Positions 11,130-21,614 of a DNA stretch of 64,000 nt are shown here, piece after piece; position 1 is the stretch's first letter; each line of letters opens with the position of its first letter. The stretch is from Spinacia oleracea (taxonomy: Eukaryota > Streptophyta > Magnoliopsida > Caryophyllales > Amaranthaceae), in assembly GCF_020520425.1 (NCBI RefSeq), contig NC_079489.1, positions 17,818,001 through 17,882,000 of the forward strand, written 5' to 3'. A model generated the notes under the pieces. The model searched no databases and was not told the origin of the DNA. It was given only the letters and a program-made list of their open reading frames with translations. The position numbers and the translations under genes were made by a program.

Positions 11130-14100
11130 TCATTTCCTGCCACGGCCACGAGAATTCTCTTCAGCAGAACTGCCACTGCGACTACGTTTGGAACTGGTGG
11201 CAGAAACTTGTTTTAGAGAAGGCATTAGGTAAGAAAAGAAACCAATCTTCGATCTACCTTCCCGTTGGGCACCATAATCAACCAACTTCTTCCATAGGTC
11301 TCCAACAGTCCATTTCTGAGATACAATCCATTCAACCACCTGCATCACATTGACATATTACAGCCGCAGCCTCTCATCAATAAGCATTTGTATATGATAA
11401 TACTCCGTAAAAATAATAACCGAACACACTGATATAATGGGTACAAAACTTATAAGAAAAATGCATAAATGCGGATAGGGACATGAAATTAATCTCTATG
11501 ATAAAATGATAACTAAAAAGAACACATTGATATAAAGTTTATGGTAATCTGGCATCAACTTTCGACAAAAGTACCCACAGAAGAGAAAAATATACCTGAT
11601 CCAAATTCTGCACTTTGTCCAGTCCAAATGTATAGTATGAGACAAAAGGTATGGATGCCTGGGCAAAGTCAAACATCGGCAACAGAACATTAGATTTCAT
11701 CGAAAAAGTCAGACAAACTTGTTAGTAACATTTATAATTTTAAGTTTGGACAAAAACCTTCCTTTTCTGTTCGTCTAATACAGAAAACCAGGAAACGAAA
11801 GCACTGGGTCAAATTTTCACCCCTTAAAAAGATATGTAAGACTCAAGAACCTTCTTTTTTCAAGCAACCCTAAAAAATTAAAAATGTAACCAGGAATACT
11901 TGCAATGTACACAGATTCAAGTGCATATAAAGCCACATAGTGTAATGTGTAACTGTGTAAGCCTCACCTGAGATGCAGAAACCCACTGTATCATTGACTT
12001 AAGTTGTGCATCTCCACCAAAAATACCACAGCCCCAGTTTCCAGTAGCAACCCCAACATTACTTTCATGCACCTGCTGCTGCAGATATTCAGTATGATCC
12101 AAAAAGCCACAGAATGCCTTGTTAACCTCCCTGACAAAATCGAAGTTACAGTATGTCACTTTACCTATAGACTATAGCAAACAAATGGAGTGGAGTAGTA
12201 TTTTTCCTGACTGCCTCTATCAATCACCACAATACTCTAAATTAACACCATAAGCATCACTAACTCAAAATATGTTAGGACACAGAAAAATAAACGATCA
12301 ATATCATAGTTACTAGGGAAATTATTAGGTCAATTTCAGACAGGCAAGAAACCTCAAGAGAAATTGGCTCTGATACTGTTTTGTTCCTGCCTTGCGCAAT
12401 GCATCTATTGCAACAACTCGCGTCATGCGCCTTTGCAAAGCGTCTACTCCCCTTCTATCAATGTAATCACCAGTATATTGAAATGAAGCGTTGTACCTAC
12501 ATCAAATAACATGATTTCGAGATGAGAGTAAATATGAGAAAAACAATCATTTAACAAGTTGAATAATGTCTATACCCAAAAGGCCCAAGTATGAAACTAT
12601 CAACAAAACCAAGCATATCTTTAGTAAAAACAGTTGCGTTCAAGTGGTTCAACCTTGATAAGGTATTTCAAGTAAATTTAACCTAATGTGAGAAAGATAA
12701 ATATGTCAATCTCCTCAAAGACAAAAGGCTTAATCAGAACCAATGAATAACATGCCTGCCCAATCTGAGGACCATTATAAACATGCATGTCGTGCTCAAA
12801 AGGTTAAACACCAGATTCCATCAGCACTCACCCTCTGTAATTTGAGAACCTTTCGGCACCAACCATTTCTATTGCCTCGTTTTCTGACATAGAAGGCATA
12901 AAAAGCATGGAAGCAATCAGTTCAGGATTCATCATGAAACGGATTTCCTCCTGCAAAAGAAATTAACCAGCAATTGCAATCAAATCAGGTACTCTGTGAC
13001 AACGATTATCGTCAGACAGATTAAAGATGGATATTTGTGAACTGCAATTTTTCATTTCCCCCTTCGCGTAATTCATAACTAATACATTAAGGCTTCAGAC
13101 CATATCAAATAGAGTACACACTATCAGGCACGTCTTGATCATTTCGGGGGTCCCTGTACTAACATAAAATTCAGCCCCTCAATATTTTTAAGTTACGCAC
13201 ATACAACATTAATACTTCTTATACAAGAGTATAATACGAATAATATATGATCAACTTTTTTCATCTTGAAGTATTAATTTTTTATTTTATTTTATTTATA
13301 CCGATAGGCAATAGAACAACAGTGCATCCTCCTAAGAGTGCTAGAAGAAAATTGGCATGTTTAATGGAAGTTACAAATTGGTAAAATGATCTTAATCAAA
13401 CTTCAACCTTAGATAAAAGTTAGATACTACTCCTACATACTCTTTGATTAATCAAATTAATTGATTTAACTTTGAAAACTTCAAAAACTTATGCAAAACC
13501 CAGTCAAAAAGTTACATTATTGAAGAGGCTAGAGAACTGGCGCTGCAATTTTATGGGGAATTGGGACTTTTCAATTTTGGAAAGTGGAATTTTCATAAAT
13601 TCTTCGTATAAGAGGCTAAGAGAGAGATAGATATGCTCATATTTAACCAGAGAAGTGAGAAAAGTAACAAAAACTTGGGTTGGAGTGTTGGACTGACGGA
13701 CCATTTTGAATATTGGGCTCTTCTATTTTTTCCGGGCTTGTGCAATAGGGCTGTTTGCACTCCCTGTTAAACATCCCTGCGCACTATGCAATGTCATACA
13801 GAATGTCCCTCTTGTACTTAATGACAAGATGCCCCCTTAAAGTTTGTGGGTTCTACCTGGACACACCCCTTGGTCAGAACAAGTCCTCCTATAAATTCAT
13901 CTGCAAAATCAACTTCTGAAGCCCCTGGAGGATGGTGCTCTATCTTGCCTGTAGGAAAAACCTTTCACAGGAAGGCAAAAACTTAGTCATGTATTTCATT
14001 AGTTTAATAAATAATGTCCAGAAGTTTAGATATAGTCATTGGCTCATAGCATAATTCATAAACAAACTCATGCACTTCTATTCCATGAAGTGTTACCTTG

Positions 14101-16392
14101 AACTTGCACAGGGGAGTCACAGAGTTAGCCCAAAATTCAGGAGAGGGAAGAGGAACAACAGATGGGTTCTGCTCCAGAGAAAGAACCTTCCTTTCAAAAG
14201 AAACAAAATTTGAAGGTGTTGATGAGCATATCCTCTCAAAATAATGTGTAATGCACTTCATTTTGTTTTCTTGTTTTGTATGATAGCTATCATGAAGACT
14301 CCTGAGAACACCATAAACAAAGTAAACGTATGAAAAATATTTGAAAATCAAATAGAAGAGGGAGGAAAAGTAGAAAAGGTGATATACATACGAAAATATT
14401 TGATCCATGTTGATCGCCCTCATGCATTTGGCCTTTCTATTAACAGTCGGAAACAAGCAAAAGAAGGAACATGACAGTAAAGCAGCAATAAGCTCCTATA
14501 AAAAACAAAAATTAATTGAACAAGTCAGGGATAAGATCAGCACAAAATAGAAAGGGATCAGAACCACCAAGACATGAAATCCTATTGAGAAATTCTGACA
14601 CTTAAAGAGTCTTAATACCTCAATAATCCATCTGCACCCAATATAGCATTAAAGACAATTCCAAAATTTAAGGAACTTCAAAATGTAACGCACAGCACCG
14701 TTACCCTAATGCCTGTAACAAGGCTCTCACCCTATGGTAGGATAGTCATACGTAATCACAGATTTTTCCCTAAAGTTGCAAAGAGACTTTTTCTGAGTTC
14801 CGATAAACAAAATACACTACAAAATGTATCTATGCAATTGGAATTATACAGATTCTTCCCTTCCCCTGACAGTAAATATATCCCTAACAATAACTCACTG
14901 CCCCAGGGAAGGAAGTTCACACAAACAGTGTGATTAGTAACTTGACTTTAATGAGGAAAACTAAGTAAAAATGTATTAATTACTCAATTTTACCATGTTT
15001 GTTTATTTGGTGAGAAAACTATGGAAAAGTAAATATGTGAAATCCTTTTAGTTATAATTGGGCTATTTAGATTTCCATAGCTTTTCAAAACTGTTGGAAA
15101 CTAGGGAAATCTTAAATTCTCTTATTAATTTCAATTAAGATTCTCTTATTAATTTCAATAGTTTTCCTTATGATATTTAACCAAACAATGAAAAATCAGG
15201 TAAAATATTTAACTTTTCTATAGTTATTCTCCTTAAACAAACAAACAAGTGAAAACTTGCTACCAACTCATTGTGACTTCAAACTCCCAATAATACGGAC
15301 ATAAGGGAGTTCCCATAAAGTGGCTAGTTCCATTTTTATCAAGTGGCGAACTGAATCAACAAAACTGAGCATTTAGTTCATTAGCAACAACTTCAAATTC
15401 GTGAAAAGGGTCTACTACTCCCTCCGTCCAAAATGTTCTTTATGTTTAGTAATTTGCACGCGATTTAACGAGAATTAGTCCGCATTGAGATTCCTTAAAA
15501 AGTGCGACAGATTAAATAACTCAATGAATTTAATTGGTTTAAATAATCCTTATACAAAATTTTGATAGAATATTAAAGCATTTATGTGATAATGTAAAAG
15601 GAAATGTAAAAAATATTTTAGGAAACACGAAATGGAATAGTTAAAGAACATTTTGGGACGGAGGGAGTACTAATTCTATCCCGTATTGAGTTATGAGCAC
15701 ATTCCTACAACTCGAAATCTAGAGATATGAGAACAATGTCACAACACAAAACTGAAATTACCAAACTGAAACTCCGATACAGCATTTGTTCCACACAATT
15801 CCAATCAATTCCAAAAAAAATATGTTTTTTTTTTGTATAAAACCCAAAATTCATATAAAAACAGTGTTAACAATCACAAATAGACGAAGAATTTTTCAAC
15901 ATATAATCAGAAATTTGATATATACCTGTCAAATCTTAACAATACCTGACTGAGAAACACGATTCCAGATTGCTGGGGTTCCAACAACCGAAGCCCGGTT
16001 GAAACCCCAGGAACAACATTATCACAATCCCGATAATGCGACTCCAAAAGCGCCGGCAATCGCAACACCAAATCCGCCATTTTGGGAGCGACATTTTCCA
16101 GCCATCGCCGAGATTCTTCCTTGGGCAGCAATTCATCAAACAGCTTCGCAAAACCCTTGTCAGTAGATTTCGCGAGACGATCCTTAGCAGACAAAGGAAG
16201 AGAACCCCGAACCCTAGAAATCGCAGCGTAGAGCCGTTCGCCGGAGTCGACACGGCTGCGACTCGGCCCCTGAGAAACTAGTTCAAGGGCAGCTGTGACC
16301 TGAGGGTTTGGCCATGCTAGTGAGCCGGAAGTTAGGGACTTCAATGGCGGGAGAAATGGGAGGACGGATTTGAAATCCGCGCGATTTACCAT
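11130..16392 (-). CDS. PARG: PARG-B, poly(ADP-ribose) glycohydrolase, complete
   Basis: The enzyme should hydrolyse poly(ADP-ribose) chains, acting mainly in the nucleus. Nine exons join in frame: 16392-15946, 14495-14392, 14301-14097, 13961-13857, 12950-12832, 12496-12353, 12130-11968, 11658-11596 and 11339-11130. They sum to 1560 bp, or 519 aa plus stop, near the ~548 aa of Arabidopsis PARG1. Landmarks are GPSRSRVDSGERL and GVSTGLRLLEPQQSGIVFLSQ in exon 1; KCITHYFERICSS in exon 3; FADEFIGGLVLTKGCVQ joined to EEIRFMMNPELI over exons 4-5 (residues about 271-299); ATGNWGCGIFGGD in exon 7; and SQKWTVGDLW in exon 9. The catalytic QEE is kept (287-289), but residue 279 is Leu where the family has the third Gly of GGG. 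The C-terminus is basic and RG-rich (SRGRGRK), possibly a nuclear targeting or RNA-contact tail. The start at 16392 matches PARG-A; the frame is open further upstream but without homology. No breaks are visible. Confidence 0.92.
12951..13856 (-). other. PARG-B intron 4
   Basis: This 906-bp intron separates the EVDFA exon from the EEIRF exon. It contains AT-rich sequence and an open minus frame of 66 codons (13704-13504) with no recognisable domain and no splice signals linking it to PARG-B. I regard that frame as chance or as part of an unknown repeat. Confidence 0.6.
14496..15945 (-). other. PARG-B intron 1
   Basis: This 1.45-kb intron has a GT donor after GIVFLSQ and an AG acceptor before ELIAALL. 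It holds a Stowaway MITE (15418-15667) and a local duplication of the phrase TTCTCTTATTAATTTCAAT around 15117-15160. No other gene is seen. Confidence 0.75.
15418..15667. mobile_element. Stowaway-type MITE in PARG-B intron 1
   Basis: CTCCCTCCGTCCAAAATGTT on the left and AACATTTTGGGACGGAGGGAG on the right form inverted ends flanked by TA. It has no coding sequence. Confidence 0.88.
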
Positions 16393-16625
16393 TTTGATGA
16401 TGATGGGAGCTGAGGGTTTTGACTTTTGGGGTAAAAATTTCAACGCCCGGATGGTGCTCGGCTGCACATAGATCAATGTGCACATGCACCAAAACGCAAA
16501 ATCACTAAAACAAAATGCAAAAAATAAAAAAGAATGTAATAAACTAAACAGAAAGAACATAATATAGAATAAACGAAAAGAATATTAATCAAAATCTGAA
16601 AAAAACACAAATATTAAAAAATCAA
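16393..16625 (-). promoter_or_regulatory. PARG-B upstream region cut by a MULE
   Basis: The interval between the PARG-B start and the MULE at 16626 should hold the 5' UTR and core promoter. The DNA is A-rich beyond 16500 with AAGAACA words that continue on the far side of the MULE, so the transposon landed in an existing A-rich repeat. No clear TATA box is seen. Confidence 0.4.
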
Positions 16626-17789
16626 GTCAAATTTGCCAAAAACAACCTTTTATAACCATTTTTTTTGCAAAAAACAACCTTTTTATAAATGTTTTTGCAA
16701 AAACAAACCTAAAACTAAAAATAATTTGCAAAAGACAGCCTTTTGGCATTTTCAGGCATTGACTTAATTTTTTCCAGCTTGACTCTCACGTTTTTACTTC
16801 TTGCACCCACTTCCCTCCCTTTTTCTCACTTAAAACCATTTGGAGCCAAAATAAAACCCAAAAATTATAACCTCCACTTTCCCTCCTTTCTCTCTGTTCT
16901 TTATCCTCCACCCAAAAAAAATTACGTTCTTCTTGCTTTATCATTTGAATGAAATTGGTAGATTGCTGCTATACTAAGTGATTTTCGACACTCTACCACT
17001 AATTTTTTGTAAGTTTTGTTCATTAATTTTGCCTAATTTCAATGCGGGAAAGTTAGAGTTTTTTCCCAAATTTGTGAATTGATTCGGTTTTTTTGTTGGA
17101 ATTGCAGGACCATGGCAATGATAGATTAAGCACTGGACAAAGGGAAAGTTGGTGTTTTTTCCACCAGCCTTGTTTCAAACCTGCAACTTTTTTACTTAAG
17201 CACTGGACAAAGGGCTACAAATATCTCACGTATTGTAATTTTATGTTTGCTTCGTACTTTACTAAAACACCAACACCCTATCATTGCCATGGTCCTGCAA
17301 TTCCATCAAAAAAATCGAATCAATTCACAAATTTGGGGGAAAAAACCCTAACTTTTCCACATTGAAATTAGGCAAAATTAAGGAACAAAACTTACAAAAA
17401 TTTAGTGATAGAGTGTCGAAATTTACTTAGTATAGCAGCAATCTACCAATTTCATTCAAATGATAAAGCAAGAAGAGCGAAAAAAATTTGGTAGAGGATG
17501 AATAACGGGGATAAAGAACAAAGAGAAGGGAGGGAAAGTGGAGGTTCTAATTTTTGGGTTTTATTTTGGCTTCAAATGGTTTTAAGTGAGAAAAAGGGAG
17601 GGAAGTGGGTGCAAGAAGTAAAAACGGGAGAGTCAAGCCGGAAAAAATAAAGTCAATGCCTGAAAATGCCAAAAGGCTGTCTTTTGCAAATCATTTTTAG
17701 TTTTAGGTCTGTTTTTGCAAAAAAAATTATAAAATGTTGTTTTTTGCAAAAAAAAATGGTTATAGAAGGTTGTTTTTGGCAAATTTGCC
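16626..17789. mobile_element. Foldback MULE with ~500-bp inverted arms
   Basis: The left arm (16626-17123) and right arm (about 17280-17789) are near-perfect inverted repeats beginning with CAAATTTGCCAAAAACAACC. A 9-bp target duplication AAAAATCAA stands at 16617-16625 and 17790-17798, the Mutator hallmark. The ~155-bp centre contains two copies of TTAAGCACTGGACAAAGGG and no transposase, so the element is non-autonomous. A transcript would fold into a very long hairpin and could feed small-RNA production. Confidence 0.88.
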
Positions 17790-17798
17790 AAAAATCAA

Positions 17799-19740
17799 AG
17801 AAAAGGTACAAAAATGAAAAGAACATATTCTCTCCAAATAAACTATAAAAAGAACAAATATTTTTCAAAAAGAACATCATGTGAAAAATGCAACAGAAAA
17901 GCAACAAAAAAAATCAAGGATGGATCATATTATAAACATTAAAAATCGATAAAAAAATAATAAAAGAACACAAAATAATTAAAAAAAAGAACAACAACAA
18001 CTTTTTATAAAACACAAAGAACAAAATCCAAAGAAAAAATAAATAAGAAAAACTCAAAAGTAAAAAAATGACAACAAATAAAGGAATAAAGAACAGCAAC
18101 AACTTTTTTATAAAACACAAAGAACAAAATCCAAAGTAAAAAAAATAACAAAAACTCTAAATTAAAAAAAAAAAAATAGACGACAACAAATAAAGGAAAA
18201 AAATAACAAAACACATGAAAAAGAACAATATTTTCTTTTTCCTTATCAAATAAATTAAAGAACGTATTGAAAGAGACGAAAAGAACAACATGTCTATGTT
18301 CTAGTATTGGTAATATTTGTTCGTTTCAAACCATTAGGTGTTTTAATTAAAAAGACGAAAACTGCGATATTTGGATGCACATAAAACCAAATCTATATTT
18401 TTAATTAAAAGTATTTTTGTTATTATCCCGCGCATCAGATATATGTTCTTTAATTAAGTGTTATTGGTTCTATTCAAATGACTTTATGTTCTAATTAAGA
18501 AGACGAAACGACGATTTTTGGATGCACTTAAAACTAGATCTATATATTTTTTTTTAAGTATTTTTGTTCTTATGCCACGAATAAGATCTATTTCTTTTTT
18601 AAGTGTTATTTGTTCTTTTCAAACCATTTTATGTTCTAATTAAAATGAGAGGACAAATTTTGAAGAACTTTAAACCGGATCTATGGTATTTTTAATTATT
18701 ACTGGTTTTTTTCCTATGCTTTATGTGTTCTTATTAAGAAAAGAAGACGGGACTGTAATGAAGTTGTTGAACTTAAAACCAGATCTACAATGTTGTTATG
18801 TTCGTTTACAAGTGTAGTTTGTTCTTTTAATAAATTGTGTTTTAATGGTTTTAATTTGGACTTAAAAACATAAATCTGTTCTTTTTTTTAAAAAAAAAAA
18901 TTGTTCTTTTAATAAAAAAAAAGTACAATAATTGTGTTACGAGTTAAAAATATAATATCTATGTTATTTTAAAATTGTTTTTATATTAGTATAATTTTTA
19001 ATTTTTTTTAAATTCAAAATGTGTTATAATTTTATAAAAATAATCATTAACTATATCAAAAAAGAAATACTTCGTATAAAAATTTAACAGAACAATCTAT
19101 GTTGATATAAAAGAACAAACTATGTTGATTTACAAGAACAAACTATGTTGATGACACAATAAAAGTAAAGTTATGAAAAAAAACATAACAATTTGAAAAG
19201 AACATTAGAGGAAATAACAAGGAAGCCTACCTTAAACACTTGATCAACATTTATTAGCAGCATCAATATCTTTTATTAAATCTTAAAAAAATGATATCAA
19301 ACCTCAAAAAATAGCATGCTCTCCTGTGATTCTCTTGCTTCGAAAATTAGCCAAATTGAACTAGTATTTTTTGTAGTTCACTCATTTTCAACAAACGAGA
19401 AGCAATACAGAAGAAAAATTAGAGAGAGAAGAAGGAGAAAATGTATTTTTTTACTCTTTCACTCCGTATCCCACTCTTTATTTCTCTAAAAATCCCTCTT
19501 ATATTGAGAGAAAATGAAACCTCTCATTTTTCTCTCTATAAAATGTATTTCTAAAATTCTAAAATGACCAATGATTAAGATTTTGGAGGACAAAAATTAT
19601 ATATATAGAATCTGAGAAAAATAGAAAAATCAAAATGAAAAAAGAACAAAGTGGGAGAAATAAGAAATTCTTAAAGTGTGCATAATGAGAACTGTGCACT
19701 TGTTTTTGTTTTGTTCTTTGATTTTTCATAACATATGTTC
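17799..19740. repeat. AT-rich degenerate repeat region with AAGAACA / TGTTCTTT words
   Basis: A tandem pair of ~100-bp units around CTTTTTATAAAACACAAAGA stands at 17998-18095 and 18100-18200. Between 18310 and 18860 a looser repeat recurs roughly every 150-165 bp with the pattern TTCTAATTAA, AGACGAAA, a short spacer, TTAAAACCAGATCTA and TGTTCTTTT. No credible gene is present; the low-complexity open frames here are artefacts of A/T runs. Confidence 0.6.
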
Positions 19741-20239
19741 ATTTGTTATAACAGTCTTGAAGAACAAAAGAAGAAACTGAGAGAGCAACAAAGGTGGAAG
19801 AACTTCAAAAGAAGCTGGAAGAACAAGAGATAGACTCCTTTACTAGACTTGATAGGTTTGGGCTCGGGCCCATTTTGTGACTTGAAAGTCTTTAATTGGT
19901 TCATTCGATAAATTTATTTTGGACTAATAACATGGACTAGCCCAAATGTTTATGGCCCAAATTGTATATGATTAATTTTGATATTTGATGGGCTAAAATA
20001 ATTAAAATGAAAATTTTATAATTTCAGTCCAAATTAATTAATTTAATTTAATTGTAATACACTACATTTATTGTGTGTCTACAATGGGTATCGAAGAACT
20101 TCATTAGTTTTGGATATGGTGCAAGGGCATAAATAATGTAAGACGATTCATTCTTAGGTCTTTGACGCTTTCAAATTTTATCTATATCTAATAGAATTTA
20201 TGTACTTTGGGCTTATGTCTATAATAATTTTAAACGGTT
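19741..20239 (+). other. Possible coding remnant plus AT-rich spacer
   Basis: After an AG at about 19753 a short plus-strand frame reads EETERATKVEELQKKLEEQE (about 19769-19830), a Glu/Lys-rich coiled-coil segment like the C-terminal parts of some plant transposase-associated proteins. It has no start or clear continuation, so it is probably a single exon remnant. Sequence after 19860 is AT-rich with nothing recognisable. Confidence 0.35.
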
Positions 20240-20319
20240 TTCTTTATAGGACAAATTGTTTTTACCACCTACAAAAATCGAAAAAAAAAAATTACCATCT
20301 AAAAAACAAATATTTTTCC

Positions 20320-20817
20320 CCAGGTCTTCAGGTGGGTGGAACATCGATCACTTGTATGAAAACTTGGAATAAAGCGGCCATTGGCAAGCTTCTTTGGAAT
20401 CTGGCACAAAAGAAAGACAAGGCTTGGGTACGATGGGTACATGAATACTATATTAAGGGGGAAAATATCACTCTTATGATCTCTCTTTCCCAAGCTTCAT
20501 GGGTTGTGAAGAAAATCTTTGATTCTGTCAAGACACTAGTTGGTTGTCCTAGTGGTATTTCCTTCCTACAGAGTCAAACTTACTCAACAAGGGAGGTTTA
20601 TTCTAAGTTAAGGACTTAAGGGGTTCTTTTGATAAGGTTGAATGGAGGAAGATGATATGTATCAACCCTGCAACCCCAAATGCATTTTTGTTAGGTGGCT
20701 TGTTATTCTTGATAGGTTATCTACCTGTGACAGGTTACTTAAATTTGGTGTGGTCTATGACCAAGCTTGCTGTCTTTGCAACAAAGAGAATGAAACTATG
20801 TCCCACCTTTTTTTTTT
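20320..20817 (+). pseudogene. LINE ORF2 3' fragment, left half (end of RT region and zf-RVT)
   Basis: Plus-strand frames read TWNKAAIGKLLWNLAQKKDK, WVRWVHEYYIKGEN and ASWVVKKI, the conserved region after the reverse transcriptase of plant LINEs. A second frame then gives the zinc-finger-like zf-RVT segment (STCDRLLKFG, CCLCNKENETMSHLFF). A frameshift lies near 20619-20645. The copia element at 20818 cuts it; its continuation is at 26892-27190. The fragment is non-functional. Confidence 0.8.
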
Positions 20818-21591
20818 TTTTGGAAATCCTAGTGAGAAAACAAAAAAAAAAATGAGTGGGAAAATGTGGGAATATGAAAAGTCCCACATGGGAAAAACAC
20901 AAACCATATTCAATGTTTATATTTGGGGTTTTGAGGGAAACATTTGTTTAAGAAAGCATGTGAGTGGCATGGGTGGTCACAACACACACACGCGCGCGCG
21001 CGCCGGGCCGGGCTCGGGCGAGGGCCGTGGGCCTTGGGCCTTGGTACTTGGTACTTGGTACTTGGTACTTGGTACTTGGCGGTTCGCGGGCGTGGGGTGG
21101 GTTTTGTGGGCCGGGTTATTCTTTTTGGTCAAGGGCGGTTTGATTAAATCAGAAGACTTAATCAACCCACTAACTTTGGAAACTGCTCCATTAATCACGT
21201 CATTACTCCCCACTAGCCGTTTTATGACTGTTGCAGTTCCCCATTACTCCCGTAACTTCTCCACTAGCCGTTTTTTGCTGTTACAGCTTCCCAAAAGCCT
21301 CACTATAAATTCATCGTTCATTTCCACAAAAATATACAGAAACTTACAATCGATCTCTCTCTCAAATTCCTCTCTTTCTGGGCAAATATTCTGGTCTCCA
21401 ATCGGGGATTGTGAGTGCACATAATTCTCGGTGTCGTGTAAACCCTGGAGGGCAACCGCAAGCGTTCTACTGCATCGGAGGTAGCGCGGAATTGTCTTTT
21501 AGAGCAGTGGTCCGGCCACGGCACGACAATTGTTTCAGTTCGTATTACGCAATATCCAGTTAAGTCGTTCCAATTACTTATTTAGCTAACA
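20818..21591 (+). repeat. 5' LTR of the copia element
   Basis: The LTR contains an alternating CA/CG tract then a GC-rich block, TTGGGCC and TACTTGG heptamer arrays at about 21030-21078, two CACTAGCCGTTTT direct repeats, a TATA-like CACTATAAATTC near 21301, and ends TTTAGCTAACA. The expected TG start reads TT here, against TG in the right LTR. Confidence 0.9.
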
Positions 21592-21614
21592 ATCTAAAAG
21601 ACAATTATTCTGTT

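Noticed and set aside
13504-13704. 66-codon minus-strand ORF in PARG-B intron 4
   Set aside because: It lies between well-supported exons, has no homology I recognise and does not splice in frame to PARG-B.
17653-18214. Phe/Leu-rich membrane-like ORFs on the minus strand
   Set aside because: They arise from reading A-rich simple sequence in reverse (poly-Phe/Leu codons). There are no start context, domain or exon signals.
20977-21213. Minus-strand ORF inside the copia LTR, repeated at 26236-26508
   Set aside because: It follows from the heptamer repeats (QVPSTKYQVPSTK pattern) and is a shadow of the LTR repeat.
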